From JACKHO01 sp041398745 (GTDB taxonomy: Bacteria; Planctomycetota; Planctomycetia; Planctomycetales; Planctomycetaceae): a stretch of 64,000 nucleotides of DNA. Below, one piece after another: positions 9,436 through 18,597 of the stretch. The DNA is taken from assembly GCA_041398745.1 (NCBI GenBank), contig JAWKUB010000009.1, positions 1 through 64,000 of the forward strand, written 5' to 3'. A program made the translations under genes and the position numbers. A model generated the notes under the pieces. It saw nothing but the letters and a program-made list of their open reading frames with translations, was not told where the DNA came from and did no database searches. The first letter of the stretch is position 1, and each line of letters opens with the position of its first letter.

Positions 9436-12400
9436 ATGAGCGACGATTCTTCCTCGCCGGTTGATGCTGGCTCGCCACACTCTGGTGATCAACAACCCGA
9501 CGCGCCACAACACACGGGGCTGTCGGGACCGCTCAATCGATTCATCAGTCAATCGACGGAGTGGATTTACGCGAATCCCGGAACGACGCTGCTCATTGTC
9601 GCCCTGCTGACTGCCGTCTCGGCTGGCATTTCGGCGAGGTTCCTCACCTTCAAAACCGACCGTGCAGACCTCATCCGCGCGGAAGCAGAATTTCATGCAC
9701 GCTGGCTGCACTATGTCGAACAGTTCGGCAGCCAGTCGGAAATTCTGGTGGTGGTCGAAGGGGAACGCACCGCAGACATCAAAGCCGCTATCGACAACAT
9801 TGGTCAGTCCCTGGAAGCGCAGCCCGAGTTATTTGAAAAGGTGATGTATCGCTTCGATCCCAGTGGACTGAAGCCCAAGAGCCTGCAATACCTCTCGCCC
9901 GCAGAACTCACTGCCATCGCACAGCAGTTGGAACAGCACCGGGACATTCTCGACGGCAAGTGGGATCGAGCGGGAATTGAAGCCCACGCCCAACAACTGA
10001 CACTCGGCCTCAGGCAACTCAATCAGCTTTCAGCGGCAGCCGAACTCCCCTCCCCTCTTGGGAACGGGGGCGATGCTCAGCAACTCATGGGGGGGACGAT
10101 TCGGTTCTGCCGCAGTCTGAATCAGTTCGATCCTGCCACAAGAAGGCTCCTTTCTCCCTGGCCGGAGTTTCTTTCCGGACGTTCGCCGCAGGACGCCAGT
10201 CAATTCGAGCCGCGATATCAACTCAACGACGCAGGCACCATGGGCTTCCTGCTGGTCTCTCCGACCAATACGCAACAAAGTTTTGGTGGTGCCAATCGAT
10301 CACTCGAAGTGCTGCGCGGGATTATCGTCAGAGAACGGGAAAGCCATCCTGAAATTACGCTGGGGCTGACTGGAATTCCCATTCTGGAAAGTGACGAAAT
10401 GCAACGTTCCCAGGAAGACATGACCTGGGCGTCGATTATTTCGTTCCTTGGTGTCGGTCTCATTACGCTGATTGGCTTCCGCGGCCTGCGGCATCCGTTC
10501 CTCTCATTGCTGACACTGCTCATTGGAATTGTCTGGTGCCTGGGATACACGACCATTGTGGTCGGGCATCTCAACATTCTCTCCGTCTCCTTCGCCGCCA
10601 TTCTTATTGGACTGGGAATTGACTTCGCCATTCACTACCTCGCGAAGTACCTTGAGCTGCGGCATCATGGTGAGACGTTGCGTTCCGGCCTGCGAAATAC
10701 GTCAACCAGCGTCGGCACCGGTATCATTACGGCAGCGGTGACCACAGCCCTCGCGTTCTTCTGTGCTTCGTTCACCTCGTTCCTCGGCGTCGCCGAACTG
10801 GGGATCATTGCTGGCGGTGGTGTGCTCATCTGTGCGGCGGCCACGTTCTTCGTGTTGCCGGCGCTCATCACCTTTGCTGATCGACGAGTCGAGCCGAAAA
10901 AACTTCCCACACCGTTCGAAGGACGCCTGCTCACGCGTGCAATCCAGAATTATCCCGGCACCGTCTGCTTCGTCACTCTCGCCGCCATCATTTTCATTGG
11001 CTGTCAGGGATTTCAATTCACCCAGGGACGCGTCCGGTCTCGCGTCGCGTACGATTCCAACCTCTTGCATCTACAGGCTGAAGGGTTAGAGTCGGTCAAA
11101 CTGCAGGAGCATGTCTTTCAGGAGTCGGAGGGCTCATTACTATTCGCAGTGTCGCTGGCCAGTTCTCCCGCCGACGTCAAAGACCTCAAGGCGAAGTTCT
11201 CGGAACTTCCTTCGGTGGCACGAGTCGAAGAACTCGCCACGCTCATGCCGCAATATCCACCAGCGGAAACGCAACTCCTCGTCCAGGGAATTCACGCCCA
11301 TCTGGACCGCCTCTCCGATTTACCAGGCCAGTTTCCGCAACTTGATCCTGGTGCGATTGGTAAGGCACTCGAAGAGTTGTACATCGAACTGCAAAAGTCG
11401 CCGCATCCCGATGCCGCCATCGCCAAGAACGAACTCGATGCCTTTCTTGATCGGCTCAGCGCTCAGGAACTCGGTGACCAAATCACTCTGCTGGGAGCGT
11501 ACCAGCAGTCCATGTTGACGGCGCTGCACCGTCAGTTTGAAGCGCTCGAGTCGGTCTCAAATCCCGAACCGGTCGCCCCCGTCGATTTCCCCCGAGAGTT
11601 CCGCACGCGGTTCCTGAGTGCTGAAGGGGAATGGCTCATTCGCGTTTACCCCAAAGTTCAGGTATGGGACGAAGAGCCGCTCGAACAGTTCGTGCAGGAT
11701 GTCCGTTCGGTCGATCCCAACGTCACCGGCACGCCGCTGCAAAACTACGAAGCGGCCCGGCAAATCAAACAGAGCTACAAGAACGCCTCGATTTACGCGC
11801 TCGGCGTCATCATCCTGACGCTGCTCATCGACAGTCTCTCGGGAACGGCGTTGTTCTTCAGCCTGACCTCACCGCTCGCCGTCATGGCCTTCGCCCTCTT
11901 CTCACTGGAAGGAGCGACTGACCTCGGCGTTTTGTGGCTGGCTGTCATTTACGTCGCCGTGGCTGTGGTCGTCGGTGCGGTGTTTGACTTCAAAAGTGTA
12001 CGCAACACCTTCCTCGCACTCGGGCCGCCAGTACTCGGACTGTTCATGACCTTCGGCCTGCTCGGCCTGTTCCATGTCGACCTCAACCCGGCCAACCTCA
12101 TTGTGCTGCCGCTCATTCTCGGCATTGGCGTCGATGATGGTGTCCACGTCATCCACGATTTCCGTTGCCAATCCGGCACCTACCGTACTTCGCCGAGCAC
12201 CATCAACGCCATAACGTTGACTTCGCTCACCTCCATGATTGGCTTCGGCAGCATGATGGTCGCCGCCCACCAGGGCCTCGTCAGCCTCGGGATTGTTCTC
12301 GTCGTCGGCGTCGGCAGCTGCCTGTTCGTCTCCCTAGTCACCCTTCCCGCCATCCTGACCCTCATCGGCACAGATTCATCTGACTCAGTTGCTGCTACTG

Positions 12401-12492
12401 CAACGGAAGAGACGACGGACCAGGACGCGGACGTCCACGTCTTGCCGTTTAGTTCGAGTGCTGATGTGCAGAAACGCGATGCGGCTTCGTGA
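9436..12492 (+). CDS. MMPL/HpnN-type RND membrane transporter
   Basis: 1018 residues. It has the two-repeat RND layout: a first transmembrane helix (about 50-72), a large periplasmic loop, a block of helices (about 330-480), a second large loop, and a second helix block (about 790-980). The segment ISFLGVGLITLIGFRGLRHP and the helix bearing GLGIDFAIHYLAKY, repeated late as GIGVDDGVHVIHDF, are typical of the MMPL domain with its charged proton-relay residues. The N-terminal loop (FKTDRADLI) resembles hopanoid-associated HpnN exporters. It probably moves lipids or hydrophobic compounds using proton motive force. The start at 9436 (MSDDSS) was chosen because GGCAGGA lies just upstream and the 100 codons before it look non-coding. 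A specific substrate cannot be assigned. Confidence 0.88.
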   Translation: MSDDSSSPVDAGSPHSGDQQPDAPQHTGLSGPLNRFISQSTEWIYANPGTTLLIVALLTAVSAGISARFLTFKTDRADLIRAEAEFHARWLHYVEQFGSQSEILVVVEGERTADIKAAIDNIGQSLEAQPELFEKVMYRFDPSGLKPKSLQYLSPAELTAIAQQLEQHRDILDGKWDRAGIEAHAQQLTLGLRQLNQLSAAAELPSPLGNGGDAQQLMGGTIRFCRSLNQFDPATRRLLSPWPEFLSGRSPQDASQFEPRYQLNDAGTMGFLLVSPTNTQQSFGGANRSLEVLRGIIVRERESHPEITLGLTGIPILESDEMQRSQEDMTWASIISFLGVGLITLIGFRGLRHPFLSLLTLLIGIVWCLGYTTIVVGHLNILSVSFAAILIGLGIDFAIHYLAKYLELRHHGETLRSGLRNTSTSVGTGIITAAVTTALAFFCASFTSFLGVAELGIIAGGGVLICAAATFFVLPALITFADRRVEPKKLPTPFEGRLLTRAIQNYPGTVCFVTLAAIIFIGCQGFQFTQGRVRSRVAYDSNLLHLQAEGLESVKLQEHVFQESEGSLLFAVSLASSPADVKDLKAKFSELPSVARVEELATLMPQYPPAETQLLVQGIHAHLDRLSDLPGQFPQLDPGAIGKALEELYIELQKSPHPDAAIAKNELDAFLDRLSAQELGDQITLLGAYQQSMLTALHRQFEALESVSNPEPVAPVDFPREFRTRFLSAEGEWLIRVYPKVQVWDEEPLEQFVQDVRSVDPNVTGTPLQNYEAARQIKQSYKNASIYALGVIILTLLIDSLSGTALFFSLTSPLAVMAFALFSLEGATDLGVLWLAVIYVAVAVVVGAVFDFKSVRNTFLALGPPVLGLFMTFGLLGLFHVDLNPANLIVLPLILGIGVDDGVHVIHDFRCQSGTYRTSPSTINAITLTSLTSMIGFGSMMVAAHQGLVSLGIVLVVGVGSCLFVSLVTLPAILTLIGTDSSDSVAATATEETTDQDADVHVLPFSSSADVQKRDAAS

Positions 12493-12516
12493 TGTGAATC
12501 CGTCAATATTGGGTGG

Positions 12517-12536
12517 CACGGACATTCCTGTCCGTG
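12517..12536. repeat. CACGGACA stem-loop repeat (family B)
   Basis: CACGGACA, a TTCC loop, then TGTCCGTG: a perfect 8-base stem. Related copies are at 16272-16291 and 41127-41146 in the opposite orientation. The flanking GGTGGCAC is shared. Here it sits 49 bases before a family A stem-loop. Confidence 0.85.
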
Positions 12537-12584
12537 GTTGCATGGTGAGTCCACGTTTTCCGGCAGGATGCCCATATGACATTT

Positions 12585-12617
12585 CCATGCCCACGCTGCT
12601 CCGCGACGTGGGCATGG
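12585..12617. repeat. CATGCCCACG stem-loop repeat (family A)
   Basis: CCATGCCCACG (12585-12595) and CGTGGGCATGG (12607-12617) form a perfect 11-base stem around the loop CTGCTCCGCGA. Near-identical copies are at 36927-36957 (inverted), 40138-40168 and, degenerate, 40974-41004. More distant relatives are at 14302, 17391 and 58088. The rest of the 12493-12810 gap holds nothing recognisable. Confidence 0.9.
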
Positions 12618-12810
12618 CACGGCGACTACGACCAGCATTGGCGATGCCACCTGCTACATGGAACACATCCCGGTCGAAATTCACGCTGCTTGACATGAGT
12701 GGACGCTGACGGCAAACTCGTCCCCGGAGACCTTACATAGAAATGTCTGGTCTCTCAAAAGCAGAACGGTTCTGCAGAAAACTAATTTATCCATCTCCGG
12801 GTTACATCAA

Positions 12811-13527
12811 ATGCAAACGGAAGCCAACACAAAACCAAGCGGCAAGATTACTCCGCTTTGGATCGTGGCTGCATTTGTGACGCTGACGGAAGTTGCTTTG
12901 GGATACGCGTTGACCCAGGTGACGGGCGGCGTTCAAATTGCACTCACCGTTTTCGTCATCTCTTTCGCCCTTTTGGTCGCGGGTACCTTCTTTTTCATCC
13001 TGTGGCATCGTCCCTATGTATTCTATCCACCATCTGAATATGGCGATACTGATCCAAAACGCTTTATCGATGCGTTACGCCCAAGTATTCCGGAAGCCCT
13101 TGCTAAAAAGATCGAGCATGCCAAATCCGACCCAGACGATGTCGCCACACAATTTGCATTGATCGATAGCCTGATTGACGACATCGCAAAGCAGCTCTTG
13201 ATTTTGATGGTCGAGAAAGACGTAACACTCCCATTCGCTGAGTATTACTACATCCGTTATCAGTTTCGGACGAAAGCAAATATCTGCAGTGGGTCGATCT
13301 CCACACAGAATTTCCGTCGTCAACTTGAAGGTACGGGTCTAATCGACTTGAATGTTCAAGGGCCGACGATCGAGCTTACTGTCAAGGGGCGTCAATTTGC
13401 GCAATGGTTACTTGACCAGGATGGGAAGGCTGATTTCTTCCATTCAGACGTTGGCTCCTGGGGCGAAAGGTCGCTACCCGAAGGGATGCCAGCGGAAATG
13501 CTGGAACGATCCGATCTTTCCAGGTAA
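12811..13527 (+). CDS. Unknown protein with two N-terminal membrane helices
   Basis: 238 residues, not recognised. Two hydrophobic helices at about 15-35 and 41-65 are separated by a very short turn, so the remaining 170 residues are probably cytoplasmic. The soluble part is mixed alpha/beta: a segment with YYYIRYQFRTKANICSG and a later TVKGRQFAQWLLDQDGK stretch, which could be a small winged-helix-like fold, though this is only an impression. No SD is obvious, but the frame, composition and length support a real gene. It lies downstream of two repeats and 221 bases before the DUF4160 gene. Codon use looks ordinary. Confidence 0.65.
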   Translation: MQTEANTKPSGKITPLWIVAAFVTLTEVALGYALTQVTGGVQIALTVFVISFALLVAGTFFFILWHRPYVFYPPSEYGDTDPKRFIDALRPSIPEALAKKIEHAKSDPDDVATQFALIDSLIDDIAKQLLILMVEKDVTLPFAEYYYIRYQFRTKANICSGSISTQNFRRQLEGTGLIDLNVQGPTIELTVKGRQFAQWLLDQDGKADFFHSDVGSWGERSLPEGMPAEMLERSDLSR

Positions 13528-13748
13528 TTCGTGACGCGAGCCAATTTACCGAATCAAGAAGCAATGGATAAAACTGCCGTCAACTCGAGCGACCGATGAC
13601 GCCAGTTTCCAGGTCTACGGTTTTGGGCGGTCGCCTGTTCACTGCTTCCGCAGAGCCCACATCCCGAACCTTTATTCGCAACACTGTGTCACTTTCCTTT
13701 CGTACAACGTTGAACAAGACACCACGCCACAAGCAGATGTAGTGCGGC

Positions 13749-14180
13749 ATGACCAATGGTCCACCCAAAGATCGCCTTCGTAGATCGCCGTTCTTTTACC
13801 TGGTGAACCCGGCGGATCTTGAGTCGCTGGATGAATTCGCAGAGTACCTTGACTGCCTACTTCACGGTCAATGTCGAGTCGAAGAGGTCGACGGCGAACT
13901 TCGGCTCATTGAGGGACGCCAACTTGTTGATCGTGTTCGGGGCCTTAGCATACACATCTACGGTAATGAACATCCACCGCCTCACTTTCACGTAAAATCC
14001 GCCGATGTAGATGCGTCTTTTCGTATCCACGATTGCGAGATCGTTGAGGGTAAAGTAGGTTCAAGAGACCTAAAGACGATCCGCTTCTGGTTTAAGGAGT
14101 TTCGAGAGCGTCTCATCCAAGTATGGAATGCTACTCGCCCTTCTGACTGTCAAATTGGGGAGTTTCGTGAGGCCACCTGA
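13749..14180 (+). CDS. DUF4160 domain protein
   Basis: 143 residues. The second half matches DUF4160: a GNEHPPPHFHVKSADVDASF segment (about 74-93), an EIVEGKVGSRDLKTI strand-helix, and a final helix with FRERLIQVWNA. The family often pairs with DUF2442 and is suspected to belong to small toxin-antitoxin-like or regulatory pairs, but no activity is established. The N-terminal 65 residues (FFYLVNPADLESLDEFAEYL) are an extension not usual for the family. No DUF2442 partner is seen on either side. The ATG lacks a strong SD, so the start is uncertain. Confidence 0.7.
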   Translation: MTNGPPKDRLRRSPFFYLVNPADLESLDEFAEYLDCLLHGQCRVEEVDGELRLIEGRQLVDRVRGLSIHIYGNEHPPPHFHVKSADVDASFRIHDCEIVEGKVGSRDLKTIRFWFKEFRERLIQVWNATRPSDCQIGEFREAT

Positions 14181-14301
14181 CTGCGACAGATCATCGGTCA
14201 GCCGGAGTCGGATTGGCTGGTAGCACTGCCAGAACGACTCCCAATTATTGCACCACTCCCATGGGCGGGTGGCATTGTCAATAGGGTGACCACTTCTGTG
14301 G

Positions 14302-14332
14302 CATGCTCACATCGCGTAGCAGGGTGAGCATG
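14302..14332. repeat. Diverged family A stem-loop
   Basis: CATGCTCAC (14302-14310) pairs with GTGAGCATG (14324-14332) around a loop containing GCGTAGCAG, a relative of the CATGCCCACG family. It lies in the 330-base gap before the ferritin-like gene; nothing else is recognisable in that gap. Confidence 0.65.
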
Positions 14333-14512
14333 TATCGGCATGGTTTCGAGAAAGAGCACGAGGTTGTCTCTTTCAAATGGCCGTTCGAGTTGTGGACGTG
14401 GCGACCGTCAGGGTACGATAAGCCGTAAGAGAGTCGGGGCGATTGTGGGGCTGTTCTGCGATGACCGGGTTTCTCTCTTGGATTCGACTCAAGCGTTCTG
14501 GTGGAGTTGTTC

Positions 14513-16225
14513 ATGAAATCCTCCTCGCAAATTCGCACGCGCGAAGAATTGATTTATGCGTTGTGCCGGGCTGCGGAAATTGAGCATGGGCTCACCTGCA
14601 TTTATCTGTTCGCCGCCTTTTCCATGAAGCGGTTTACCAGCGAAGGCATCGATGAGGTGCAGCAGGATCAGGTACGCAATTGGGAAGCGGTCGTCCTGGC
14701 TGTCGCGAAGCAGGAAATGGAACACCTGGGAATTGTCTGCAATCTGTTGAATTCCATTGGTGCTGCCCAGCATTTCAGTCGCCCGAACCTGCCGCAGCCA
14801 GCGGAGTATTACCAGACCGAATTCCCCTTTTCGCTTGAGCCCTTCAGTCTGGCGACCATTGAAATGTTTATGGAGTTCGAGAAGCCTGCAACCAACGACT
14901 TCGCGGAGGGGGAAGTCGAAGGAGACGGCCTCGTACCCGATCCCATTCGCACGCAGAACTTTCATACCGTCCAGGAACTGTACGCCACGGTACTGGAGGG
15001 ATTCGAGTACCTGGACAAGCAGGGGGATTTGTTTATTGGTCCTCCCCAGGCACAAATCAACGATGGAGAAATCGTTGTCGGCTTCAATAATCGCGAGTAC
15101 GGGATAACAATGATTGAAGTCACGGACCTGCAATCCGCCAAGCAGGCAGTTGACATAATTATTGAACAGGGAGAAGGCATCCCCATTGAAGCTGTTCTGC
15201 CGACCAAACACGCACGGGAATTGCAGAGGCTCTATCGGCGAGTGGTCGAGAATTTGCAACTCATGAAAGGCCTGACGTTCGATGAAGCGAACTGGCGGCA
15301 GTCCGCAGAAGAACTAAGTGTCGCACTTGGCAAACAGCACGAGTTATTACTGAAGGCACTTGAACTCCTGGAAGGTGACGAGCAAATCCTCAACGAGGTT
15401 TACTGGTTTTTGCCGCACACCGTCGTGGAACTTCTCGACATCGCAATTGCCCGACTCACTGTGCAGCATGAAAGAGTGGAAGCCATATTGCAAACAGGCG
15501 ACCCCGCGGGCCCGGCTTGCGAACTGAACGAAGTTCAAGCGGTGGTCGTCCAAATTACTCAGTACGACGTTGAAGGCGTCTTACTCAGCGGCTTTACGAA
15601 TCCTGAGTCGCATTACATCAAATTCTGGTCGATATACGAGCAACTGAAAACCATCGACTATCAACCAGCGCGAAATGTTGTTTCCAATCCGGCGTTGCGT
15701 CTGCATGCGGACAACAAAGAGTACGCGGACCTGGTGACAATTGCAGAGAATCCCTATTCCCGGAATGTCATGGAGTTGGTGAACGCCTCGTACGAGACGA
15801 TGGTCCAAATGCTGCTCCTGACCTTCTCGTACAACAACATGTCGAATGACGCCCGGTACCTGTTCACTCGGACCGCGTTCTTCCCCTTCATGTCGATGGT
15901 CATTCGTCCGCTGTGTGAAATGCTGACGCTCCTGCCCGTCGGTGGCTACGACGATGACCGCCGGACCGGGCCTCCCTTCGAGTACTATATCGACATTGCA
16001 CTGCTACCGAATTTCGATGCAGGCATGAAGTACCTCAACGAACGACTCGTGCAAATTGCCAAATTCAGCGATTCCCTGGTCACTGTTCCCAAAGAGCTGC
16101 GCGACTATCTGGGCGACGAGCAGTTCACCTATCTGCAGGAAGAAATGAGTTATCTCAATGGTACTCTGCACCGCATTCAGCAGAACTTCGCAGCCGGGCC
16201 GGTGCCTTCTGATTTGCAGTCTTAG
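14513..16225 (+). CDS. VioB-like ferritin-fold protein
   Basis: 570 residues. The N-terminal third resembles the ferritin-like domain found in VioB/StaD/RebD-type iminophenylpyruvate-dimer synthases and many uncharacterised proteins: a first helix with AAEIEHGLTCIYLFAAFSMK (about 20-39) and a partner helix with VAKQEMEHLGIVCNLLNSIG (about 64-83). The EIEH and EMEH motifs are plausible metal ligands. The C-terminal half is helical and unassigned. The start at 14513 has GGTGGAG 6 bases upstream. The next gene on the same strand (150 bases away) is an unknown protein, and the two may work together. No tryptophan- or indole-pathway genes are nearby, so a pigment pathway is not supported. Confidence 0.75.
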   Translation: MKSSSQIRTREELIYALCRAAEIEHGLTCIYLFAAFSMKRFTSEGIDEVQQDQVRNWEAVVLAVAKQEMEHLGIVCNLLNSIGAAQHFSRPNLPQPAEYYQTEFPFSLEPFSLATIEMFMEFEKPATNDFAEGEVEGDGLVPDPIRTQNFHTVQELYATVLEGFEYLDKQGDLFIGPPQAQINDGEIVVGFNNREYGITMIEVTDLQSAKQAVDIIIEQGEGIPIEAVLPTKHARELQRLYRRVVENLQLMKGLTFDEANWRQSAEELSVALGKQHELLLKALELLEGDEQILNEVYWFLPHTVVELLDIAIARLTVQHERVEAILQTGDPAGPACELNEVQAVVVQITQYDVEGVLLSGFTNPESHYIKFWSIYEQLKTIDYQPARNVVSNPALRLHADNKEYADLVTIAENPYSRNVMELVNASYETMVQMLLLTFSYNNMSNDARYLFTRTAFFPFMSMVIRPLCEMLTLLPVGGYDDDRRTGPPFEYYIDIALLPNFDAGMKYLNERLVQIAKFSDSLVTVPKELRDYLGDEQFTYLQEEMSYLNGTLHRIQQNFAAGPVPSDLQS

Positions 16226-16271
16226 CGGTTGTTTCAAAACCTGCCAGCCAAAGGACCACTTTCCGGGAAAA

Positions 16272-16291
16272 CACAGACAGGAATGTCTGTG
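16272..16291. repeat. CACAGACA stem-loop repeat (family B)
   Basis: CACAGACA, a GGAA loop, then TGTCTGTG, followed by CCACCGG. It matches the copy at 41127-41146 exactly, flank included. Confidence 0.85.
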
Positions 16292-16375
16292 CCACCGGTT
16301 ACTAAAACTGCCTCTCGCCAATCAATTTTAACTGCATTGGAAGTTGATTACGGACTTTTGAGCACTGGAGAAACA

Positions 16376-17344
16376 ATGGGTGCCCCTCGCACAACCTGGA
16401 ATTACATTCTTTCTTTCAAAGGCTGGGCGCAGTGCCGCATGGCGACCGACCCCGATCCGTCAAACGAAAAGCGGGGTGTCAGTGGTTACACGTTTGCGCT
16501 GCCCGGTGAACGAGACCTCGACCAAATCATCTACTTTCAACCGGGTGACGGAGTTGTCCCGCGTTCATTCTGCCCCGAGGTCGGGATTCGTGTCGTTGGA
16601 GGATCGCAATACAAGGCGACGACATTCGCCAATGGGTCGACGACTCCGCGGGAAGAGTTTCAAGGGGAGCCGACTCCAATTGCCGAGGACAATCCGTTTT
16701 ATGAGGCGCGAGTTGATCTCGTGAATTCCCCGCTATTTGACTCGCGGAATAGCACCATTGTGTACGACGGATACGGACTCATCTCTCCCTTCGACATGCA
16801 AATTCGTACGGTGAGTTCACCACAAGAACTCACCATTGAGCGTAGCTACTGCGTCGATCCGAGCAAACCGGGCACCAGTCTCAGCGACGTTCCAATTCTC
16901 GAATTGCAGACACACGTCATGAAGACGCAGGTCTACAACTCCGAAAACCTGAACTCACCGTATCCAGGGTCAGCGAATATTCTGCTGGAGTCAAACATTC
17001 TCGACCCGAGCGCCTACCGGTTCAGACGGCGTCAACAACTCGAAGGTCAGTTGGCAGAAACCGAATGCCCCACGGAGCGGGCAGCACTGAAAAAGAGAAT
17101 TGCGGAACTTCGGATTGCTGATCCCAAGAATCGCCGCAGTGCTCAAATGGGGGCGAAAGTCCTGGCACCGTACAACCTCAACAGCTTGCAGGCGACACTC
17201 AACAACAAGGAGTTTGATCCCGGCCCAGCTTGGCCACTCGAAATGTGGATGGGCGGATGGGACGCCGATTCCCTTTGCTTCTTCACCATGGGAACACTGA
17301 AGATGTCATTCGACTTTGATCCGTTTAATCTGTGCGAGTCATAG
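16376..17344 (+). CDS. Unknown protein paired with the VioB-like gene
   Basis: 322 residues, not recognised. It begins MGAPRTTWNYILSFKGW, has no signal peptide or membrane helix, and is predicted to be mainly beta with a short helical insert rich in Arg/Glu/Gln (RRRQQLEGQLAETECPTE, about 213-230). It ends in an aromatic-rich segment (MGGWDADSLCFFTMGTLKMS). The frame is open upstream to 16229, but that part runs through a family B repeat, so the ATG at 16376 with GGAG 5 bases before it is the better start. Its position after the VioB-like ferritin gene on the same strand suggests a joint role, unknown at present. Confidence 0.65.
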   Translation: MGAPRTTWNYILSFKGWAQCRMATDPDPSNEKRGVSGYTFALPGERDLDQIIYFQPGDGVVPRSFCPEVGIRVVGGSQYKATTFANGSTTPREEFQGEPTPIAEDNPFYEARVDLVNSPLFDSRNSTIVYDGYGLISPFDMQIRTVSSPQELTIERSYCVDPSKPGTSLSDVPILELQTHVMKTQVYNSENLNSPYPGSANILLESNILDPSAYRFRRRQQLEGQLAETECPTERAALKKRIAELRIADPKNRRSAQMGAKVLAPYNLNSLQATLNNKEFDPGPAWPLEMWMGGWDADSLCFFTMGTLKMSFDFDPFNLCES

Positions 17345-17390
17345 AACCGCGTCTCGTGGCATTGCCGAGGGTCTTTCATTTCAGTGTGGA

Positions 17391-17420
17391 ATGCTGACAT
17401 CGCATAGCAGGGTGAGCATG
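17391..17420. repeat. Diverged family A stem-loop
   Basis: ATGCTGAC pairs imperfectly with GTGAGCAT around CATCGCATAGCAGG. It closely resembles the copy at 14302 and lies after the stop of the preceding gene. Confidence 0.55.
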
Positions 17421-17473
17421 ATGGGCCGTTGTGCCGGTGCCGCGCGTGAACATTCATCCCAACTCGTGCAGCA

Positions 17474-18250
17474 TCAGTCCGGCAGGCTGAAAATTCGCCT
17501 AGCGTTCTTGGTTGTGATATTTCCGATTTCGACTGGCGACAAGCCAAAGACGTCAGCCAGGCATTTGGCGGTGTGGGCAACGTAGGCGGGTTCGTTGCGT
17601 TGGCCTCGTACCGGAATGGGGGAGAGGTAGGGGCAGTCCGTTTCGAGCATCAGGCGGTCGAGCGGAATGCCGCTGATGATTTCGCGCAGCTCGACGTTCT
17701 TCTTGTACGTCACCATGCCACCGACGGAGAAGTTCATGCCGAGTTCGAGGCAAACGTCGCGTGTGTTGACTGATCCGCAGAAGGAGTGCATGACGCCATT
17801 CAAACTCCCCTGCTCTGCCATTTCGCGCAGGACTTCCAGCGTTTCGGGTTCGGCATCGCGGCAGTGGACGACGAACGGCTTTCCGCATTCCTGCGACAAT
17901 TTGATATGCCGCACAAAGAACTCGCGCTGGATATCGATGGGGGCGAAGTCCCAGTACTTGTCGAGTCCCGTTTCGCCCACCGCCACCACGCGTGGGTGCC
18001 TTGCCAACTCTTCGACGATTTCAAAATCACCAGGATTCGCCTGCGACGAATAGTTGGGGTGAATGCCCACAATAGCGGAAACGTTTGGATATTGTTCCGA
18101 CAGCGCAATGACCATGCGGCTGCTCTCTACCGTTGTACCAACCGAAATGATGCGTTCCAGCCCCGCCTCGGCAGCGCGTTGCAGAACATCTGCGAAGTCA
18201 TTTTCGAAGGACTGTTCATCCAGGTGAGCGTGAGTATCAATCAGCGGCAT
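17474..18250 (-). CDS. tatD: TatD-family metal-dependent hydrolase/DNase
   Basis: 258 residues. TatD proteins are TIM-barrel hydrolases with metal-dependent 3'-5' exonuclease activity. The metal and active-site motifs are visible: DTHAHLD near the N-terminus (residues 5-11), GETGLDKY in the middle, VVHCRDA, HSFCGS, and LETDCPYLSP near the end. The length is normal (about 260). The start at 18250 (MPLIDTHAH) places the HxH motif at the usual position; an in-frame ATG 75 bases upstream is less likely. It stands alone, with repeats on both sides. Confidence 0.93.
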   Translation of the reverse strand: MPLIDTHAHLDEQSFENDFADVLQRAAEAGLERIISVGTTVESSRMVIALSEQYPNVSAIVGIHPNYSSQANPGDFEIVEELARHPRVVAVGETGLDKYWDFAPIDIQREFFVRHIKLSQECGKPFVVHCRDAEPETLEVLREMAEQGSLNGVMHSFCGSVNTRDVCLELGMNFSVGGMVTYKKNVELREIISGIPLDRLMLETDCPYLSPIPVRGQRNEPAYVAHTAKCLADVFGLSPVEIGNITTKNARRIFSLPD

Positions 18251-18344
18251 GGGGACACCGAAGTGGTAATCGAGGGAGACAAACGTTGTCGTGCCCCGTT
18301 TACCTACTTTGGGCCGAGAAGGCAAATCACCTCAGTGTGTGATT

Positions 18345-18382
18345 CAAATTTGATGAAAACACGGAGACGCGGAGGACACGGA
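18345..18382. repeat. Low-complexity spacer sequence
   Basis: AAACACGGAGACGCGGAGG-type sequence. Similar GAGAGCGCTGAGG-type runs occur at about 58440. This is a non-coding spacer family that creates false short reading frames. Confidence 0.4.
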
Positions 18383-18458
18383 GCAAGACGAGGCGACGGC
18401 GATAGCTCATAGGATGACTGTCGTCTATGCATCGGAAGCTGTCGACGTAATCTTCTTT

Positions 18459-18593
18459 CAGTGTGAGTGAAGTCTGTGTCGAACAGAACAGAACGGTGCG
18501 TTACGCAAGTCGTCCACCGCGAAAAACAGGTGAACATGTCCGTTTCATGGACGCAACGCACAATATTGCGTTGACTTGCTACACACACCCTAC
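18459..18593. repeat. MITE-like element (family C), copy 1
   Basis: About 135 bases related to 37059-37199: shared GTGAAGTC at the left, an identical GGTGCGTTACGCAAGTCGT core (19 bases), ATTGCG followed by GACTTGCT, and CACACACCCTAC at the right. The left end is diverged here. It abuts the stop codon of the neighbouring minus-strand gene. Confidence 0.7.
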
Positions 18594-18597
18594 CAAT

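Noticed and set aside
9136..12492. MMPL transporter with the longer 1118-residue N-terminus
   Set aside because: The 100 extra residues are Cys/Arg/Pro-rich and unlike a transporter start; the ATG at 9436 has an SD.
13580..13768. Minus-strand 62-residue frame before the DUF4160 gene
   Set aside because: It overlaps the start of the DUF4160 gene and has no ribosome site; it has no recognisable features.
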